A stretch of DNA of 15,120 nucleotides, from positions 21,397 to 36,516 of the forward strand of contig DPHD01000063.1 of the NCBI GenBank assembly GCA_003523085.1, given 5' to 3'. The notes under the pieces were generated by a model. That model saw only the letters and a list, made by a program, of their open reading frames with translations, searched no databases and was not told the origin of the DNA. The stretch comes from Oceanospirillaceae bacterium. Lineage in GTDB: Bacteria > Pseudomonadota > Gammaproteobacteria > Pseudomonadales > Balneatricaceae. The position numbers and the translations under genes were made by a program. Of this stretch, positions 12,374 to 15,120 are shown piece after piece. How positions within the stretch are numbered: position 1 is the first letter of the stretch; each line of letters starts with the position of its first letter.

Positions 12374-14635
12374 CTAGGCTGGGTCGAGCAATTTGATCGC
12401 CCGTTTACTCGGCTTGCTTGTTAAAGTGATTTTATCACCCTTAAGGCCCACTAATAATTTGCCGCCAGCAGCCGCTAAATCACCAAACAACAATAACTCA
12501 GCCATGGGTTTTTTTAGCTCTTGCTGGATAAGCCGCGCCATAGGTCTTGCACCCATCTCTTTGTCATAGCCCTTATCACCAAGCCATACCCGTACCTCAT
12601 CGCTTACCTGTAGGTGAACTTGCTTATCCTCCAGCTGCACTTGCAACTCAACTAAGAACTTATCGACCACGCCTAAAATCACGTCTTTGGCGAGGGCATT
12701 AAACTGGATAATGTCGTCTAAGCGATTACGGAATTCTGGGCTAAATAAGCGTTTTATTGCCCCCATACCATCGGAACTGTGGTCCTGCTTGGTAAAGCCT
12801 ATGGAGCTACGGGCCATTTGTTCAGCCCCAGCATTAGTGGTCATGACGATAATCACATTACGGAAGTCTGTTTTGCGGCCATTGTTGTCTGTTAAGGTGC
12901 CGTTATCCATTACCTGTAACAAAATATTAAATACTTCTGGGTGGGCTTTTTCCACTTCATCGAGCAACAATACACAGTGTGGGGTTTGGGTTACCGCTTC
13001 GGTCAGCAAACCGCCTTGATCAAACCCAACATAGCCTGGTGGCGCACCGATTAAACGCGACACAGTGTGGCGTTCCATATATTCAGACATATCAAAACGC
13101 ACCAGTTCTATGCCCATAATACGGGCTAACTGCTGTGTTACTTCGGTTTTGCCGACACCCGTGGGCCCAGAGAACAAGAAGCTGCCTACCGGCTTATGGG
13201 GGGCGTTAAGACCTGCCCTTGCCAGTTTAATGGCGTTGGCTAAGGTATCGATGGCGGTATCTTGGCCAAACACCACGCGCTTGAGGTTTTGCTCTAAAGA
13301 TTGTAATTGATCGCGATCAGTGGCTGACACACTTTTGGGTGGTATGCGTGCAATCTTAGCCACTACAGCTTCAATTTCCGCAACATCAATCTGAGATTTA
13401 CGTTCATTTTCACAGAACAACTGCTGAAATGCACCCGCCTCGTCAATCACATCAATTGCCTTGTCGGGCATCTTTTTATCAGTGATGTAGCGCTCTGCTA
13501 GCTCCGCGGCCGCATCAATGGCTGCTGAGGAGTAGGTTAACTGGTGATGTTCTTCGTAGCGTGAAATCAAACCACGCAAAATAGCTTGGGTATCTGCCAC
13601 ATTAGGTTCTTCCACATCAATTTTTTGAAACCGTCGCGCTAAGGCATGGTCCTTTTCAAAGATACCCCTAAATTCAGTAAATGTAGTGGAGCCAATACAA
13701 CGTAACTTGCCGGAACTGAGCATGGGTTTAAGTAAGTTAGAGGCATCCATGGAGCCACCAGAAGCGGCACCTGCACCGATAATGGTATGAATTTCATCAA
13801 TGAAAAGTACCGCGTTGGGGGTTTTTTCGATATCGGAGAGTAAGCCCTTGAGGCGTTTTTCAAAGTCTCCTCGGTATTTGGTGCCCGCCAGTAAAGCTCC
13901 CATATCCAAAGAAAAAACCTGTGAATTGGCAATCACTTGCGGCACGTTACCTTGTTCAATTTGATAGGCTAAGCCTTCGGCGATGGCGGTTTTACCCACG
14001 CCCGCGTCACCTACTAATAAAGGATTGTTTTTACGTCGTCTCGACAATACTTGCACTAAACGCTCAAGCTCATCACCTCGTCCTACTAACGGATCAATGC
14101 GCCCTAGGCGCGCTTCAGCATTAAGATCTGTGGTGTATTTGACGAGGTGGCTGGTTTCTTCGCCCTCGCCCTCAATGGTGGACTCACTGCCTTCCATCTC
14201 GGATTTACTCACACCGTGTGACAAGTAGTTGACGATATCTACGCGCTCAACATCAACGGAGTCAAGCAAGTACACCGACTGGCTGTCGGTTTCGCTAAAA
14301 ATAGCTACCAGTACATTGGCACCGCTCACTTCGCCTTTTCCCGACGATTGAACATGGAATACCGCTCGTTGTAACACACGTTGAAAACCCAGGGTCGGTT
14401 GGACTTCATAGTCTCCATGGGATTCCGCCACCGAGGGCGTAGTGTCATCAATAAACTTCTCCAGAGGCTGGCGCAAATCTTCTAGTGAGACGCCACAGGC
14501 CTGAAGTACTTCGGCGGTGGATTGGTTGCCCAATAAGGCCAATAGCAGATGTTCAACTGTCATGAATTCATGACGTTTCCAGCTGGCGTGTTTGTAGGCC
14601 TGACTAAGGCTGTGTTCTAAATCTTTATCTAACAT
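12374..14635 (-). CDS. clpA: ATP-dependent Clp protease ATPase subunit ClpA
   Basis: ClpA is the hexameric AAA+ unfoldase that feeds substrates to ClpP; with ClpS it degrades N-degron proteins. The 753 residues (E. coli 758) carry the N domain (about 1-145, with the double Clp repeat), an acidic linker (about 147-162), Walker A1 GDAGVGKT (209-216), Walker B1 VLFIDE (276-281), Walker A2 GPTGVGKT (490-497), Walker B2 VLLLDE (555-560), the ClpP-docking loop SSIGFTKQ (about 610-617) and sensor 2 GARPMAR (695-701). The docking tripeptide is IGF rather than the E. coli IGL. GAGGG lies about 9 bases before the ATG at 14635. clpS is 12 bases upstream in the same unit; clpP is not in the window. Confidence 0.97.
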   Translation of the reverse strand: MLDKDLEHSLSQAYKHASWKRHEFMTVEHLLLALLGNQSTAEVLQACGVSLEDLRQPLEKFIDDTTPSVAESHGDYEVQPTLGFQRVLQRAVFHVQSSGKGEVSGANVLVAIFSETDSQSVYLLDSVDVERVDIVNYLSHGVSKSEMEGSESTIEGEGEETSHLVKYTTDLNAEARLGRIDPLVGRGDELERLVQVLSRRRKNNPLLVGDAGVGKTAIAEGLAYQIEQGNVPQVIANSQVFSLDMGALLAGTKYRGDFEKRLKGLLSDIEKTPNAVLFIDEIHTIIGAGAASGGSMDASNLLKPMLSSGKLRCIGSTTFTEFRGIFEKDHALARRFQKIDVEEPNVADTQAILRGLISRYEEHHQLTYSSAAIDAAAELAERYITDKKMPDKAIDVIDEAGAFQQLFCENERKSQIDVAEIEAVVAKIARIPPKSVSATDRDQLQSLEQNLKRVVFGQDTAIDTLANAIKLARAGLNAPHKPVGSFLFSGPTGVGKTEVTQQLARIMGIELVRFDMSEYMERHTVSRLIGAPPGYVGFDQGGLLTEAVTQTPHCVLLLDEVEKAHPEVFNILLQVMDNGTLTDNNGRKTDFRNVIIVMTTNAGAEQMARSSIGFTKQDHSSDGMGAIKRLFSPEFRNRLDDIIQFNALAKDVILGVVDKFLVELQVQLEDKQVHLQVSDEVRVWLGDKGYDKEMGARPMARLIQQELKKPMAELLLFGDLAAAGGKLLVGLKGDKITLTSKPSKRAIKLLDPA

Positions 14636-14647
14636 TATGTCGACCCT

Positions 14648-15004
14648 CTAAGAAACCGATTCCACTTCGCACAATAGTGGGTGTTTATGTTGACGTGAAA
14701 ACTGATTCACTTGCATGGCTTTAGTTTCTGCCACATCTTTAGTATAGGTGCCACAGACGCCCTTGCCTTGGGTATGTACGGCCAACATGATTTGGGTAGC
14801 CTGTTCTTCGTCATGGTTAAAAAAGTGCGCCAATATATCGATGACAAATTCCATGGGGGTATAGTCATCGTTAAGTAGAACTACTTTATATAGAGATGGC
14901 TGGGCGATTTTAGGCCGTGTCTGTTCAATGACCTGCAAATCGTGGTTATCTTCTGGCTCATCGTGATCTTGTGAACTCATGTAATGGGTATGGTGTTTGT
15001 GCAT
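14648..15004 (-). CDS. clpS: ATP-dependent Clp protease adaptor ClpS
   Basis: ClpS binds proteins with N-terminal Leu, Phe, Tyr or Trp and delivers them to ClpA. From ATG 15004 the protein has 118 residues: a disordered His/Asp-rich N-terminal tail (about 1-36) and the conserved core YKVVLLNDDYTPMEFVI, IMLAVHTQGKGVCGTYTKDVAETKAMQVN, HPLLCEVE. Asn45, Asp46 and His77 align with the E. coli residues (Asn34, Asp35, His66) that hold the substrate alpha-amino group, at the same spacing. Other in-frame starts are TTG at 15010 and ATG at 14980; 15004 has a modest AGAG site 7 bases upstream and leaves the extension needed to enter the ClpA pore. A promoter lies about 24 bases ahead. Confidence 0.95.
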   Translation of the reverse strand: MHKHHTHYMSSQDHDEPEDNHDLQVIEQTRPKIAQPSLYKVVLLNDDYTPMEFVIDILAHFFNHDEEQATQIMLAVHTQGKGVCGTYTKDVAETKAMQVNQFSRQHKHPLLCEVESVS

Positions 15005-15034
15005 CAGCAAACTCTAGTGATCTTAATAGGTTTT

Positions 15035-15064
15035 ATCATAACGTTACTATTGGGCCGATGTCAG
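15035..15064 (-). promoter_or_regulatory. Sigma-70 promoter of clpS-clpA
   Basis: On the minus strand CTGACA (15064-15059) and TATGAT (15040-15035) each match consensus at five of six positions and are separated by 18 bases. Transcription would start near 15028, giving a 24-base leader to the clpS ATG at 15004. Confidence 0.55.
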
Positions 15065-15092
15065 CATTTTTCCAGAGCAGAATAAAAAACTG

Positions 15093-15111
15093 CTGCTAAT
15101 ATTATTAGTAG
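15093..15111. repeat. AT-rich imperfect palindrome upstream of clpS
   Basis: CTGCTAATA and TATTAGTAG are inverted arms around a single T, with one G-T mismatch. It is centred about 75 bases upstream of the predicted clpS start site. It may be an operator or part of a divergent gene's promoter beyond the right edge; no coding sequence is seen between 15005 and 15120. Confidence 0.3.
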
Positions 15112-15120
15112 AGTTTTAGT

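Overview
The window comes from the chromosome of a gammaproteobacterium, most likely a marine relative of the Pseudomonas/Cellvibrio group. This placement rests on gene content and order. A serS-rarA-lolA-ftsK block lies beside an aat-bpt-infA-clpA-clpS block, and a yccA-tusDCBE block lies on the other side, an order I recall from Pseudomonas and partly from E. coli. Base composition is moderate and even. I see no insertion sequence, phage gene, CRISPR array or RNA gene, so most of the window is conserved core genome.

Left edge (1-1007): two copies of a 19-base palindromic repeat flank a third palindrome (1-70). Next comes a compact minus-strand unit for an unannotated 46-residue, one-helix membrane protein (124-264) with its own ribosome site and terminator, then hspQ (minus). 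The hspQ/yccA divergent spacer holds a perfect FNR/ANR-type box and a separate perfect 8+8 palindrome.

Plus-strand block (1008-3112): yccA (FtsH/SecY-linked membrane protein), a strong terminator whose 3' arm is also the only ribosome site for the next gene, then tusD, tusC, tusB and tusE. These Tus proteins relay sulfur to MnmA for 2-thiouridine at the tRNA wobble base. tusE overlaps the end of serS tail to tail.

Minus-strand block (9421 to 3099): ftsK (chromosome translocase), lolA (lipoprotein carrier), rarA (replication-fork ATPase), crcB/fluC (fluoride channel) and serS (seryl-tRNA synthetase), with short gaps or overlaps that suggest one operon read from a promoter ahead of ftsK.

Plus-strand block (9657-12292): a 281-residue protein that reads as a CheW fold split by a CZB zinc-binding domain, then aat, bpt and infA. 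The CheW-CZB gene sits where trxB is found in relatives. A strong bidirectional terminator separates infA from clpA and clpS on the minus strand, which are read from a near-consensus promoter at the right edge.

Together aat, bpt, clpS and clpA supply the whole bacterial N-degron route except ClpP: two aminoacyl-transferases add Leu or Phe to N-termini, ClpS recognises them and ClpA unfolds the protein. The least explained items are the CheW-CZB protein and the small membrane protein.
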